Program-made: the position numbers and the translations under genes
Shown here: positions 51,995 to 59,721 of the stretch, one piece after another
Layout: each line of letters starts with the position of its first letter
Position numbering within the stretch: the stretch's first letter is position 1
DNA from: Acidimicrobiaceae bacterium
GTDB lineage: Bacteria; Actinomycetota; Acidimicrobiia; Acidimicrobiales; RAAP-2
Direction of reading: 5' to 3'
NCBI GenBank assembly: GCA_003155135.1
Contig: PMFN01000020.1
Coordinates: forward strand, 1 to 64,000
DNA: 64,000 nucleotides
Notes under the pieces: generated by a model
The model's input: only the letters and a program-made list of their open reading frames with translations
Told to the model about the DNA's origin: nothing
Database searches by the model: none

Positions 51995-52457
51995 GTCTGT
52001 CCACCGTTGCCCATGAGACGTTCGTGATTGAGCGGATCTACGACGTTCCGGTCGCGCAGACTTTCCGGGCATGGGCGGATCCCCTGCTCAAGGCCCGCTG
52101 GTTTGCCGGTTCTGCTGAAGTCCTGGGAGCTGCTACGAACTCGACTTTCGGGTCGGGGGCCGTGAGACCAATCGCGGTGGACCTCCGGGCGGGCCCGTCT
52201 ACACGTACGAGTCGGAGTTCCGAGACATCATCCCCGAGCAGCGGATCGTCTACACGTACGAAATGTTTGCCGACGAGTCCCGAATCTCGGTGTCCGTCGC
52301 CACGGTGCTGTTCAGCGGCCACGATGCGACGTCGCAGCTGGTCCTCACGGAGCAGGGGGTGTTCCTCGATGGCCACGACACGGTGGCTCAGCGGGAGGCA
52401 GGAACCCGTTCCCTCCTGGACTCGCTTGCAGCAAGCTTGAAAAGTGGCGGATCGTGA
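51991..52457 (+). pseudogene. SRPBCC/AHSA1 protein, frameshifted
   Basis: The N-terminal 46 codons (ETFVIERIYDVPVAQTFRAW, ADPLLKARWFAGSAEVLG) are a normal AHSA1 start. From about 52128 the family sequence moves to another frame: YELDFRVGGRETNRGG, VYTYESEFRDIIPEQRIVYT, then MFADESRISVSVATVLFSGH and C-terminal REAGTRSLLDSLAASLKSG, ending at 52457. One missing base around 52125-52133 restores a protein of about 155 residues, the normal family size. Either a real mutation or a sequencing error. The original frame continues as Ser/Arg-rich noise. Confidence 0.75.
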
Positions 52458-52568
52458 GGAAGACCCGGTGGACGGACTTCTGGGTCGGCCGTCTGTTCCT
52501 CATCCGCCGCCGCCTTGAGACCCGTACCCAAACACCAAGTACCTCAGCACTTTCCAAGGAGTTCTTGA

Positions 52569-53213
52569 ATGTCACTAGTTCGTGTTCACAACTTTGCAGT
52601 TTCGCTCGACGGCTTCGGCACCGGTGAGGGACAGTCCTTCGAACAACCATTCGGACACGCCGGAAGCAGGCTCCTCGACCGGTTCCTAGACACTCGCACG
52701 TTCCGCAAGATGCATGGCGAGGCGGGCGGAAGCACCGGCGCCGACGAGGCCTTCGCCAGCAACTGGGGAACGGGCATCGGTGCCGAGATTATGGGCCGCA
52801 ACAAATTTGGACCACAGCGTGGCCCGTGGGTCGACGAGGATTGGAGAGGCTGGTGGGGTGACGATCCCGTCTTTCACACACCGGTATTCGTGCTGACACA
52901 CAATCCGAGGCCGACGATCCGATTGAAGGGCGGTACGACCTTCCATTTCATCGATGCCACCCCCGCCGAAGCGCTGAGGATCGCCCAGGAAGCTGCTGGT
53001 GAACTCGACGTGCGCATCGGCGGAGGACCTTCCACCGTCCGTCAATTCCTCGCCGCAGACCTGATTGATCACATGCACGTTGTGATCGCCCCCATAGTCC
53101 TGGGGCGCGGAGAACGACTCTGGGACGGACTCGAGGGACTGGAAGAACGCTTTGACATAGAGGCGGTCAGCACCCCGAGCGGAGTCACACACGTCACGTT
53201 CACCCGCCGATAG
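52569..53213 (+). CDS. Dihydrofolate reductase-family (RibD C-terminal-like) protein
   Basis: A 214-residue NADPH-binding reductase of the DHFR/RibD_C fold. It shows SLVRVHNFAVSLDGFGTGEG (first strand), FVLTHNPRPTIRLKGGTTFH, ELDVRIGGGPSTVRQFLAAD (nucleotide-binding GGG), and HMHVVIAPIVLGRGERLW. AAGGAG lies 9 nt before ATG 52569. These proteins are often in ArsR/AHSA1 neighbourhoods, as here. The substrate is unknown. A second, shorter relative is at 54691. Confidence 0.9.
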   Translation: MSLVRVHNFAVSLDGFGTGEGQSFEQPFGHAGSRLLDRFLDTRTFRKMHGEAGGSTGADEAFASNWGTGIGAEIMGRNKFGPQRGPWVDEDWRGWWGDDPVFHTPVFVLTHNPRPTIRLKGGTTFHFIDATPAEALRIAQEAAGELDVRIGGGPSTVRQFLAADLIDHMHVVIAPIVLGRGERLWDGLEGLEERFDIEAVSTPSGVTHVTFTRR

Positions 53214-53375
53214 ATCTCTGTTGGAGACCCACCGGACGATCAGTCATTGGGGATGACCCGGCAGTCGGCGTGGGAGCGAGGAGTAGAGCCCATGCCCTGC
53301 GTCCCCCATCGCCGGGTCGGTTGGGCAGCTCGCAACTCGGTGATCTGGACTCGGCCGGCCGCTCAGTGGGCAAGA

Positions 53376-53960
53376 ATGCAGACACCGATGAACTCCCGCC
53401 CTTCATCTCGTAGACCGCCAGTAGAAGCCAGGAACCTTGCAGATCTCTACGCCCTCCCACTCCTCGATTGGAACAACATTGCCGACCGACTCACACTGGG
53501 GGTGACCCAAGCTCCCGGTACTGGGGGACCTGATCGGCACACGTGCTGGTTGGCGACGATCAATCAAGATGGCAGTCCGCACTTGACGGGCGTAGGCGCA
53601 CTCTGGGTCGATGACGCCTTCTGGTTCGAGACCGGAGAGCAGACTCGGAAGGGCAGAAATCTCGCCCGTGATCCGCGGTGCACCCTGAGCGTGGCGACCG
53701 ACGAGTTCGATCTCGTTGTGGAGGGAACCGCTGAGCAGATCAAGGACCCTGCGACGGTCGTCCAAATGGCAGAGAGGTGGAGTGCCCAAGGCTGGCCGGC
53801 ACGAGTAGATGACACCAGTGTCGCTCTGACCGCCGACTTCAGCGCCCCTTCGGCTGGTCCTCCGCCGTGGGTGATCTATCGATTGGTCCCTGATCGAACA
53901 ACGGCCATTGAGACCATCGAGCCCGGAGGGGCAACTCAGTGGCGGTTCGATTCGAACTGA
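53376..53960 (+). CDS. Pyridoxamine-phosphate-oxidase-like (split-barrel) protein
   Basis: About 194 residues, a PPOX/split-barrel flavin or F420 protein: LTLGVTQAPGTGGPDRHTCW, LATINQDGSPHLTGVGALWV and FETGEQTRKGRNLARDPRCT, then LSVATDEFDLVVEGTAEQIK, with C-terminal PPPWVIYRLVPDRTTAIETI. Start options are ATG 53376 and ATG 53388; neither has a good ribosome-binding site, and the region above is not conserved. It belongs to the accessory island. Substrate unknown; relatives reduce small electrophiles or bind heme/F420. Confidence 0.83.
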   Translation: MQTPMNSRPSSRRPPVEARNLADLYALPLLDWNNIADRLTLGVTQAPGTGGPDRHTCWLATINQDGSPHLTGVGALWVDDAFWFETGEQTRKGRNLARDPRCTLSVATDEFDLVVEGTAEQIKDPATVVQMAERWSAQGWPARVDDTSVALTADFSAPSAGPPPWVIYRLVPDRTTAIETIEPGGATQWRFDSN

Positions 53961-54134
53961 TCGTGAACCGTTGTTCCGAACAAGGACCGGAGCACTGGCC
54001 GCTTCCACTCGCATTTCCGGCCTGCCTCGCTCGATTGCCTCATCGAGCAGCTGACCAATGCGCGAGGTGTCCGGATCCATCTCGAACTCGGTGCCGCCAC
54101 CGGCGATCTGGGGCACCCGCTGAGTGGATGCTGC

Positions 54135-54425
54135 TCAGACCTGTGCGCCGGGGCCGGTTTCTCTTGTGCGATCCCGCTTCATCCGTCTCAAGGCTCCTAC
54201 GGAAGCGAGGCCGAAGCCAATCGTCCAGATCAGCGGAATCCACCACGGAAGGGTTTGGTGCCCTGAGCGAGAAATGATCGTGATGGCGAACGCAAGGCCG
54301 ATGAGCGCGGTGAACCCGTATAGCCCGGCAACGACCATCCAGCGGCCGGAGTTCGGCACGTACCGTGACTCGCGCTTCGCCTCCTGCCGCTCGAAGAACT
54401 CTTGCAAGCTCGGCCGGTGTGCCAC
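54135..54425 (-). CDS. Small two-helix membrane protein
   Basis: A 96-residue protein with a charged N-terminal helix (SLQEFFERQEAKRESRYV), two hydrophobic helices (WMVVAGLYGFTALIGLAFAI and WWIPLIWTIGFGLASVGAL) and a basic tail (RRMKRDRTRET). This is the layout of many small inner-membrane proteins. No family recognised. The start ATG is preceded by no clear ribosome-binding site. It stands alone between two oppositely placed gaps. Confidence 0.6.
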   Translation of the reverse strand: MAHRPSLQEFFERQEAKRESRYVPNSGRWMVVAGLYGFTALIGLAFAITIISRSGHQTLPWWIPLIWTIGFGLASVGALRRMKRDRTRETGPGAQV

Positions 54426-54690
54426 CGGATGAGTCTCCCATGGGCGGCGGTACAGGAGTCCGGATGTTGTCCTTTGGCGCCGGTCGCCTCACGCTCGATT
54501 GCGTCCTTTCTTACCGGTGATGGGGTGCGGCACCCACCCGGCGTTTTGGGTCACCTTGGGGCGACATTCGAAACTTGCCCACGCGCGCGGCCAGCTCCGC
54601 CGCTTCCAGCATCGGTTGTTCGTCGCCTCAGACGCTGCCCCAGTTTGGATCGTCGAAGCGACGCCGACCGGTGCGCCTCCGACCGGGGGG

Positions 54691-55251
54691 TCAGCTCTGG
54701 ATGCGGTAGCCGAGGTTCACGACACCGTTGCCGAACCGGTGCTCTTCCAGCAGCTCCAACTGGACGCGGGCGGTGCTGGGGAATGCGGGCTTTCCTTCAC
54801 CGACGAGCACCGGATAAATGAAGAGCTGGCACTCATCGACCAGCCCGGCGTTGAACGCGTACGCCGCGAGGGTCGGCCCGCCGACGGTCAAATCGCTCGC
54901 GGCGGTCGCCTTCATCTCGCGGACCGACTTGGGGTCGAAGCGGCGCTCGAGCCGGGTGTTGGTGGTCGAGACTTTCTGCAGCGTCGTCGAGTAGACGATC
55001 TTGTCGGCCCCTTGCCAGACGTTCGCGAAGTCGGCCATGATCTCCGACTCGGCGGCCAGGGTGGGGTCGGCCTCCCAAGGGGCCATCGTCTCGTACATGC
55101 GCCGTCCATAGAGGTAGGTACCAACGGGGCGCACAAGGTCAGTGATGAAGGTGAAGACCTCGTCGATGGGCGCGGTCCATTCGAACCTGCCGTGCGCGTC
55201 CTCGATGTAGCCGTCAAGGGACACATTCGCCACGTAGATCAGCTTGGCCAT
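54691..55251 (-). CDS. Dihydrofolate reductase-family protein
   Basis: A 186-residue DHFR/RibD_C-type reductase: MAKLIYVANVSLDGYIEDA, VGTYLYGRRMYETMAPWEAD, KIVYSTTLQKVSTTNTRLE, SDLTVGGPTLAAYAFNAGLV and ECQLFIYPVLVGEGKPAFPS. All fold elements are present. ATG 55251 has GAGGAGCGGC upstream. It is the second DHFR-like gene in the island and is not a recent duplicate of the first: lengths and sequences differ clearly. Confidence 0.9.
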   Translation of the reverse strand: MAKLIYVANVSLDGYIEDAHGRFEWTAPIDEVFTFITDLVRPVGTYLYGRRMYETMAPWEADPTLAAESEIMADFANVWQGADKIVYSTTLQKVSTTNTRLERRFDPKSVREMKATAASDLTVGGPTLAAYAFNAGLVDECQLFIYPVLVGEGKPAFPSTARVQLELLEEHRFGNGVVNLGYRIQS

Positions 55252-55769
55252 GCCGCTCCTCAGGCGCCCGCGTCACGGTGCCTGGGAGCAAGAGTAAACG
55301 AGACGCTTCGGAGGTCGCCATGCCCGAGCGGCGCTGCCTTCGGGATCGCGCTCCGCGGGCCTTGGAAGCTCGGCGCATGGTCTCTGGGAGGAGCGCACGG
55401 CCGCGGAGTCCCGATCCTCATCCAGGTGACGAATCCACGTCGGACTCGATCCGAAAGCGGGATCGACCCGGTTAGTTCTCGGACACCGCGACTGGACCGC
55501 TTGCTGCTGACCGCTTGAGGACACAGCCGTTGTGGGGCAAAGAAGAAACCGCCCAAGCTTCGCTCCGAGCAACCCGTGGAACAGACCTACTCCTGCGTCA
55601 ACCTTGAACCGGCCCAAGGGAGGAGCGGAAGGCCGCTTGGTAGCCAGTGGCTGTGGAACTGGCTTGCATCTGGCGTCTGCGAGCCGCGTTGCACTGTCTG
55701 CGGCGCAGGAATGTGGGCTCAAAGCCGGAATTCCTGCGCCGCGCACCGCTCTGACCAGGGAGTATGCAT
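55252..55769. other. Gene-free region of the island
   Basis: No gene is supported. The open frames are short and low in conserved content, with mixed Arg/Ser-rich translation. A 13-bp perfect inverted repeat is present near the right end (55700-55742). The stretch probably holds remains of former genes after deletion. Confidence 0.4.
55700..55742. repeat. 13-bp perfect inverted repeat
   Basis: GCGGCGCAGGAAT (55700-55712) and ATTCCTGCGCCGC (55730-55742) are exact reverse complements separated by 17 nt. It could be a terminator-like hairpin without a T-run, or the trace of an element end near the deletion point beside the dehydrogenase fragment. Confidence 0.6.
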
Positions 55770-55861
55770 TGGCTCCTAACCCCTTCACCATCTTCGAGGG
55801 CACCAGCGAGATCCAGCGGCTGATTCTCGCCCGCGCCATCTCCGGAGTGCACATTAAGAAG
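55770..55861 (+). pseudogene. C-terminal fragment of an acyl-CoA dehydrogenase
   Basis: The frame reads [15 protein letters not shown] and then [13 protein letters not shown]: the catalytic-Glu motif and the extreme C-terminus of an acyl-CoA dehydrogenase, including 69 nt shared with 50960-51028. The start of the gene is gone. The stop expected after HIK is AAG here, so translation runs on about 38 unrelated residues. Ten of the eleven differences from copy 1 are synonymous, so this was a functioning paralog before being cut. Confidence 0.75.
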
Positions 55862-55995
55862 CTGCACTCGGATTTTCCCCTCTGGCCAGCTCGTTCGGTG
55901 TTTCTGTCGGCGGCGATCCGTGGCTCGGACTCGCTCGGCCGGCGGCCATGTGAGACGTCGCAAAGGGGACCAACGTGACCGGCCCCGACGTGGCT

Positions 55996-56001
55996 TAGTG
56001 T
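55996..56001 (+). promoter_or_regulatory. -10-like TAGTGT before LPG-synthase-like gene
   Basis: TAGTGT lies 9 nt before ATG 56011 with no Shine-Dalgarno in between, consistent with a near-leaderless transcript. Confidence 0.35.
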
Positions 56002-56010
56002 CTCGCCTCG

Positions 56011-58446
56011 ATGGCAGCGGGCGAGGGACAAGAGGTCGGGGCAGACGCTGGCTCCGCCAACAAGAGCCGACCGTGGCGATCGATCGTCTTTTCGCCCCTG
56101 GGTGACGGGCAGCGCCGCCGCCGGGGTTCAGACGCCTTGCGCGTCGGTGCAGCGTTGGTCGTCGTGGTACTCAGCCTCGTCATCGGCGCTGCCAACTCGC
56201 ACCTCGAGCTGAGCATCAGCAACGCGCTGCACCCGCCGCCGAACGGGGTCAAGTGGCTCGTCACCACCGTCGATTTCGCAGGGACCCTCGGCACCATTGC
56301 GCTGTTGGCGTTCGTGGCCATTCTCGCCCGGCGATGGCGCCTCGCCCGCGACATGGTGCTCGCCGCGGCCGTCGCACTCGTGCTCAGTGTGGCCATTCAG
56401 CTGCTGCTTGGGCCCCAGGGCGAGCGCCCGTCGAATCCCTCGCTCAGCGGCCTTGGGCTCGGGGTCCCGGTGGTTCGCATCGCCATCGCCATCGCCGTCG
56501 CCTGCGTGGCCCTCCCGTACCTCTCGCGCTCGTTGCGTCGTCTCGTCGAGCTGGCGATCGCCATCTCGGCCGTCGCAGCGCTGGTCCGTGGTGACGCGCT
56601 GCTCTTCGATGTGCTGGCAAGCCTGGCTCTCGGGTGGGGCTCGGCCGCTGCAGTGCACCTCACGCTCGGCTCGCCACTCGGGCTGCCCTCGACGGCCGAG
56701 ATCGGTGAGCAGCTGGCCGAGCTGGGTGTGACGGCGGATCACGTGCGCGCCTCGGCCCGACAGGTCTGGGGCGTCGCCGCCTTCGTGGGAGCCGAGCAGA
56801 CAGGCCATCGCCTCGACATCTCCTTCTATGGACGCGACGCTGCCGGCGCGCAGCTCCTTGCCAAATTCTGGCGCTTCCTCTTCTTCAAGGACACCGGGCC
56901 CTTCTTGGCGTTCACCCGGATCCAGCAGGTCGAGCACGAGGCATACCTGACCCTCCTGGCGGCACGTGCCCTCAAGGACCGCGCCCCGAGGGTGCGCGCC
57001 GCGGGGACGGCGGGTCCGAGCCACGATGCGCTCTTAGCCACCGACCCCCCGGGCACGACCCGCCTGTCCGAGCTCGACGACCCAGCGGTCCTGAGCGACG
57101 AGGCGCTGCAGCAGTTCTTCTCCGACATCCTGGCGCTTCGTGCGGCGCGCATCAGCCACGGGGGGATCTCGCCGTCGACGGTGGTGACCGGTCCCGGCGA
57201 GGCGGGCGGCCTCATCGACTTCCACGGTTCGAGGTCCGCGGCTGAACCCGAGGCCCTCGATCGCGACACTGCGGCGATGCTGGTGACCCTCGCCAGTGTC
57301 GTTGGCGCCGAGCAGGCAGTTGAAGCCGCTGCGGCGGTACTGCCCTCAGGGGTGCTCGCCGCTGCGCTGCCATACCTCCAGCGCGCCGCGCTCGACCCCG
57401 AGGCGGCACGCGCCCTCAAGTCCCGCAAGCAATTGCTGGCCGAGCTGCGCACGTCGGGCGCCGCTGCCGCCGGTGTCGAGGTGCCGAAGCTCTTCGAGGC
57501 CAAGCGCATCTCCTGGTCGACGCTGGTGCTGGCGCTGGGCACACTCATCGGCGGCTGGGCCCTGATCGGCGTCCTGATTAACGTCTCGAACTCGTTCAGC
57601 ACCATCGTCGGTGCGGCGTGGGGATGGGTGGCGGTGACGTTCGTGCTCGCACAGGCGGCCTTCCCGGCCAACGCGGTGACGGTGGTGGGCTCGGTGGTCG
57701 ACCCGCTGCCCTACGGGCTCGCCGTCGCTCTCGAGGTCTCCAACAGCTTCAGCGCGCTGGCTGCGGGGAGCGTCGGCACCCTCGGGACGCGGGTCCGCTT
57801 CTTCCAACGCCAGGGCTACGACGCCACGCTCGCGGTCAGCTCGGGCGTCTTGGTGTCGACGGCAAGCTGGATCGTGAAGGGCGTCCTCTTCCTGATCGCG
57901 CTGCCCTTCGCCGCCGGATCACTCCACTTCGACCAGTCACCGACCTCGGGCTCGAGCCACACGGTGTGGCTGATCCTGATCATCGTGCTCGTCGTCTCGG
58001 TGGTGGTCGGCATCGCGTTGCTCATCCCCCGCATCCGTTCCCTCGCCCGCCAGAAGCTGCTCCCGCGGGTGGCCGAGTCGTGGTCCCATCTCCGACTCCT
58101 GGCGCAGCACCCTCGCAAGCTGGTCGCGGTGATCGGGGGCTGCATCGCAGCGCAGCTCCTCGTGGTGTTCGCACTCGGGACGTCGCTCCACGCCTTCGGC
58201 CAGCACCTCTCCTTGCCGGTGCTCATCGTGGTCATCACCCTTGCCTCCATCCTCGGCGGAGTCTCGCCGGTGCCCGGGGGCATGGGTGTGGTCGAAGCGG
58301 GCATGATCCTCGGGTTGACGGCGGCCGGCATCTCGGAGTCGAACGCGGTGGCCGCGGTCTTCGTCCAGCGGCTCTTCACCTCCTACCTGCCGCCGATCTG
58401 GGGGTGGTTCGTGCTGGTGTGGATGCGACGACGGGAGTACTTGTGA
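56011..58446 (+). CDS. Membrane protein: PAP2-like segment, pseudokinase and LPG-synthase transmembrane domain
   Basis: An 811-residue fusion. Residues about 43-225 hold six to seven hydrophobic helices with a partial PAP2-like patch (LGPQGERPSNPS) but no catalytic His motif. Residues about 240-490 are soluble and kinase-like: an alphaC-type Glu in VEHEAYL (E309), HGGISPS at 383-389 where HGD-type catalytic loops have Asp, and LIDFHG at 401-406 in place of DFG. This makes it a likely pseudokinase. Residues 503-805 are an LPG-synthase/UPF0104 (YbhN-type) flippase-like domain with GGVSPVPGGMGVVEAGMI. It may move or modify lipid-linked material. The phosphatase gene overlaps by 4 bp. Confidence 0.82.
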   Translation: MAAGEGQEVGADAGSANKSRPWRSIVFSPLGDGQRRRRGSDALRVGAALVVVVLSLVIGAANSHLELSISNALHPPPNGVKWLVTTVDFAGTLGTIALLAFVAILARRWRLARDMVLAAAVALVLSVAIQLLLGPQGERPSNPSLSGLGLGVPVVRIAIAIAVACVALPYLSRSLRRLVELAIAISAVAALVRGDALLFDVLASLALGWGSAAAVHLTLGSPLGLPSTAEIGEQLAELGVTADHVRASARQVWGVAAFVGAEQTGHRLDISFYGRDAAGAQLLAKFWRFLFFKDTGPFLAFTRIQQVEHEAYLTLLAARALKDRAPRVRAAGTAGPSHDALLATDPPGTTRLSELDDPAVLSDEALQQFFSDILALRAARISHGGISPSTVVTGPGEAGGLIDFHGSRSAAEPEALDRDTAAMLVTLASVVGAEQAVEAAAAVLPSGVLAAALPYLQRAALDPEAARALKSRKQLLAELRTSGAAAAGVEVPKLFEAKRISWSTLVLALGTLIGGWALIGVLINVSNSFSTIVGAAWGWVAVTFVLAQAAFPANAVTVVGSVVDPLPYGLAVALEVSNSFSALAAGSVGTLGTRVRFFQRQGYDATLAVSSGVLVSTASWIVKGVLFLIALPFAAGSLHFDQSPTSGSSHTVWLILIIVLVVSVVVGIALLIPRIRSLARQKLLPRVAESWSHLRLLAQHPRKLVAVIGGCIAAQLLVVFALGTSLHAFGQHLSLPVLIVVITLASILGGVSPVPGGMGVVEAGMILGLTAAGISESNAVAAVFVQRLFTSYLPPIWGWFVLVWMRRREYL

Positions 58447-59009
58447 GCGACGACGACCTCGAGGGCGCAGGGGTGCTGCCGGCCCGGCTGAGCATCGTGA
58501 CCCTGTGCACGGGCAATGCGGCACGCTCGGTGATGGCCGGCTCGATGCTCGAGGTGCGGGCCGAGGCCGAGGGGCTGGCCCTCAAAATCCTCACCGCCGG
58601 CACACACAGCGTCGACGGCCAGCCCATGAGTGCGCGCACCCGCTCGGCCATGATGGCGATCGACGCCCTCGAATCGATCTCCTACGGCCGCCACCGGAGC
58701 CACCAGCTCACCGACGCCGACCTGGTCGGCGCGGACCTCGTGATGGCCATGGAGGCCGACCACGTCCGCTACGTGCGCCGGCACCACCCGCAGGCCGCCG
58801 GGCGTACAGCCACGCTGATCCGACTCTGTGCGACGATGAGTTCGGGGCCCCAGCCCTTCGCCGAGCGAATGGCCGCCTGCGGGTTCGGGGAGGTCGAGCT
58901 CGGCGACGACGAGGACGTGGCCGACCCGGCGGGAGGGGACGAAGGCGTCTATCTGGTCTGCGCGCGCCAGCTGTGGGAGCTCACCGGCGAGTTCATCGCC
59001 CTGCTGTGA
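58443..59009 (+). CDS. Low-molecular-weight protein tyrosine phosphatase-like
   Basis: A 188-residue LMW-PTP-fold protein. The P-loop is LCTGNAARSVMAG, matching C-x5-R-S. A later DLVMAMEADHVRYV includes a conserved Asp/Glu and the C-terminal helices follow. The usual DPY general-acid loop is replaced by an acidic stretch (DDEDVADPAGGDE), where DP is kept. GTG 58443 overlaps the membrane gene's stop (GTGA), so the two are made together; reversal of phosphorylation in the same envelope pathway is possible. Confidence 0.85.
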   Translation: MSDDDLEGAGVLPARLSIVTLCTGNAARSVMAGSMLEVRAEAEGLALKILTAGTHSVDGQPMSARTRSAMMAIDALESISYGRHRSHQLTDADLVGADLVMAMEADHVRYVRRHHPQAAGRTATLIRLCATMSSGPQPFAERMAACGFGEVELGDDEDVADPAGGDEGVYLVCARQLWELTGEFIALL

Positions 59010-59033
59010 CCACGAGGGGTCGGTGAGCGCCGG

Positions 59034-59708
59034 TCAGTCGGCGTGGACGGAGCGCAGTCCGGCCCAGGCGAGGTCGGCCAGGCGACCGGCCAATCGGTGG
59101 GCCTCGGCGTCGCTGGCCGCCGCGTCGGGTGTCACGAAGCCCGGCTCGTGGCTGGTGGCGATCCAGTGCCTGCTCGCGCCCTCGGCCATCCCGACGACGG
59201 CGTAGGCCAGGGTGCGGCGGTGCTCGGCGTCGAGGCCCGCGGCGATGAGGGGGTCGATGGCCTCGGCCATGGCGTCTTCCACGCGTCGGAGGGCGTCACC
59301 CAATTCGGGGTCCTCGCTGTCGTTGCGGCCGTAGAGGAGGCGGAAGGCCTCGTCGTGGGCCACCACGAAGGTGAAGTAGGCGGCGAAGCCCAGCTCGACT
59401 TGTTGGCGCGGGCCTTCGGCGCGCACCGTGGCGTCGGCGACCGCGGCCATGAGGTCGCGGGCGACGGCGTCGACCAGCTCGAGGTAGAGGGCCCGCTTGG
59501 AGGCGAAGTGCTGGTAGACGAGCGGCTTGGTCACCCCCGCCGCCTCGGCGATGTCGTCCATCGTCGTGGCCCGATAGCCGCGCTCGGCGAAGAGGCTGAG
59601 CGCCACGGCGTAGAGCTGTTGGCGCCGCTCAACAGCTGGCAGGCGCCGCATCGAAGCCTGCGTGTGGGGAGGGTCCGCCCCCTGCTCGCTCGCCCGAAGT
59701 GCCGCCAT
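59034..59708 (-). CDS. TetR-family transcriptional regulator
   Basis: A 224-residue TetR regulator. The DNA-binding helices are clear: RRQQLYAVALSLFAERGYRA and TTMDDIAEAAGVTKPLVYQH, then FASKRALYLELVDAV. The C-terminal domain resembles fatty-acid/lipid-responsive members. ATG 59708 is favoured by a TAACCT -10 seven nt upstream. It starts 10 nt downstream of the glycosyltransferase stop on the same strand. The target is unknown. Confidence 0.9.
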   Translation of the reverse strand: MAALRASEQGADPPHTQASMRRLPAVERRQQLYAVALSLFAERGYRATTMDDIAEAAGVTKPLVYQHFASKRALYLELVDAVARDLMAAVADATVRAEGPRQQVELGFAAYFTFVVAHDEAFRLLYGRNDSEDPELGDALRRVEDAMAEAIDPLIAAGLDAEHRRTLAYAVVGMAEGASRHWIATSHEPGFVTPDAAASDAEAHRLAGRLADLAWAGLRSVHAD

Positions 59709-59715
59709 GACGTCG

Positions 59716-59721
59716 AGGTTA
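59716..59721 (-). promoter_or_regulatory. -10 element for TetR gene (leaderless)
   Basis: On the minus strand TAACCT lies 7 nt before ATG 59708 and overlaps the stop codon of the upstream glycosyltransferase. It would give a leaderless tetR transcript. Confidence 0.45.

Noticed and set aside
53961-54116. Minus-strand open stretch with a plausible start (MPQIAGGGTEFEMDPDTSRI)
   Set aside because: It continues antisense through the PPOX-like gene and loses coding character. It may be a relic, but no family or end supports a gene.
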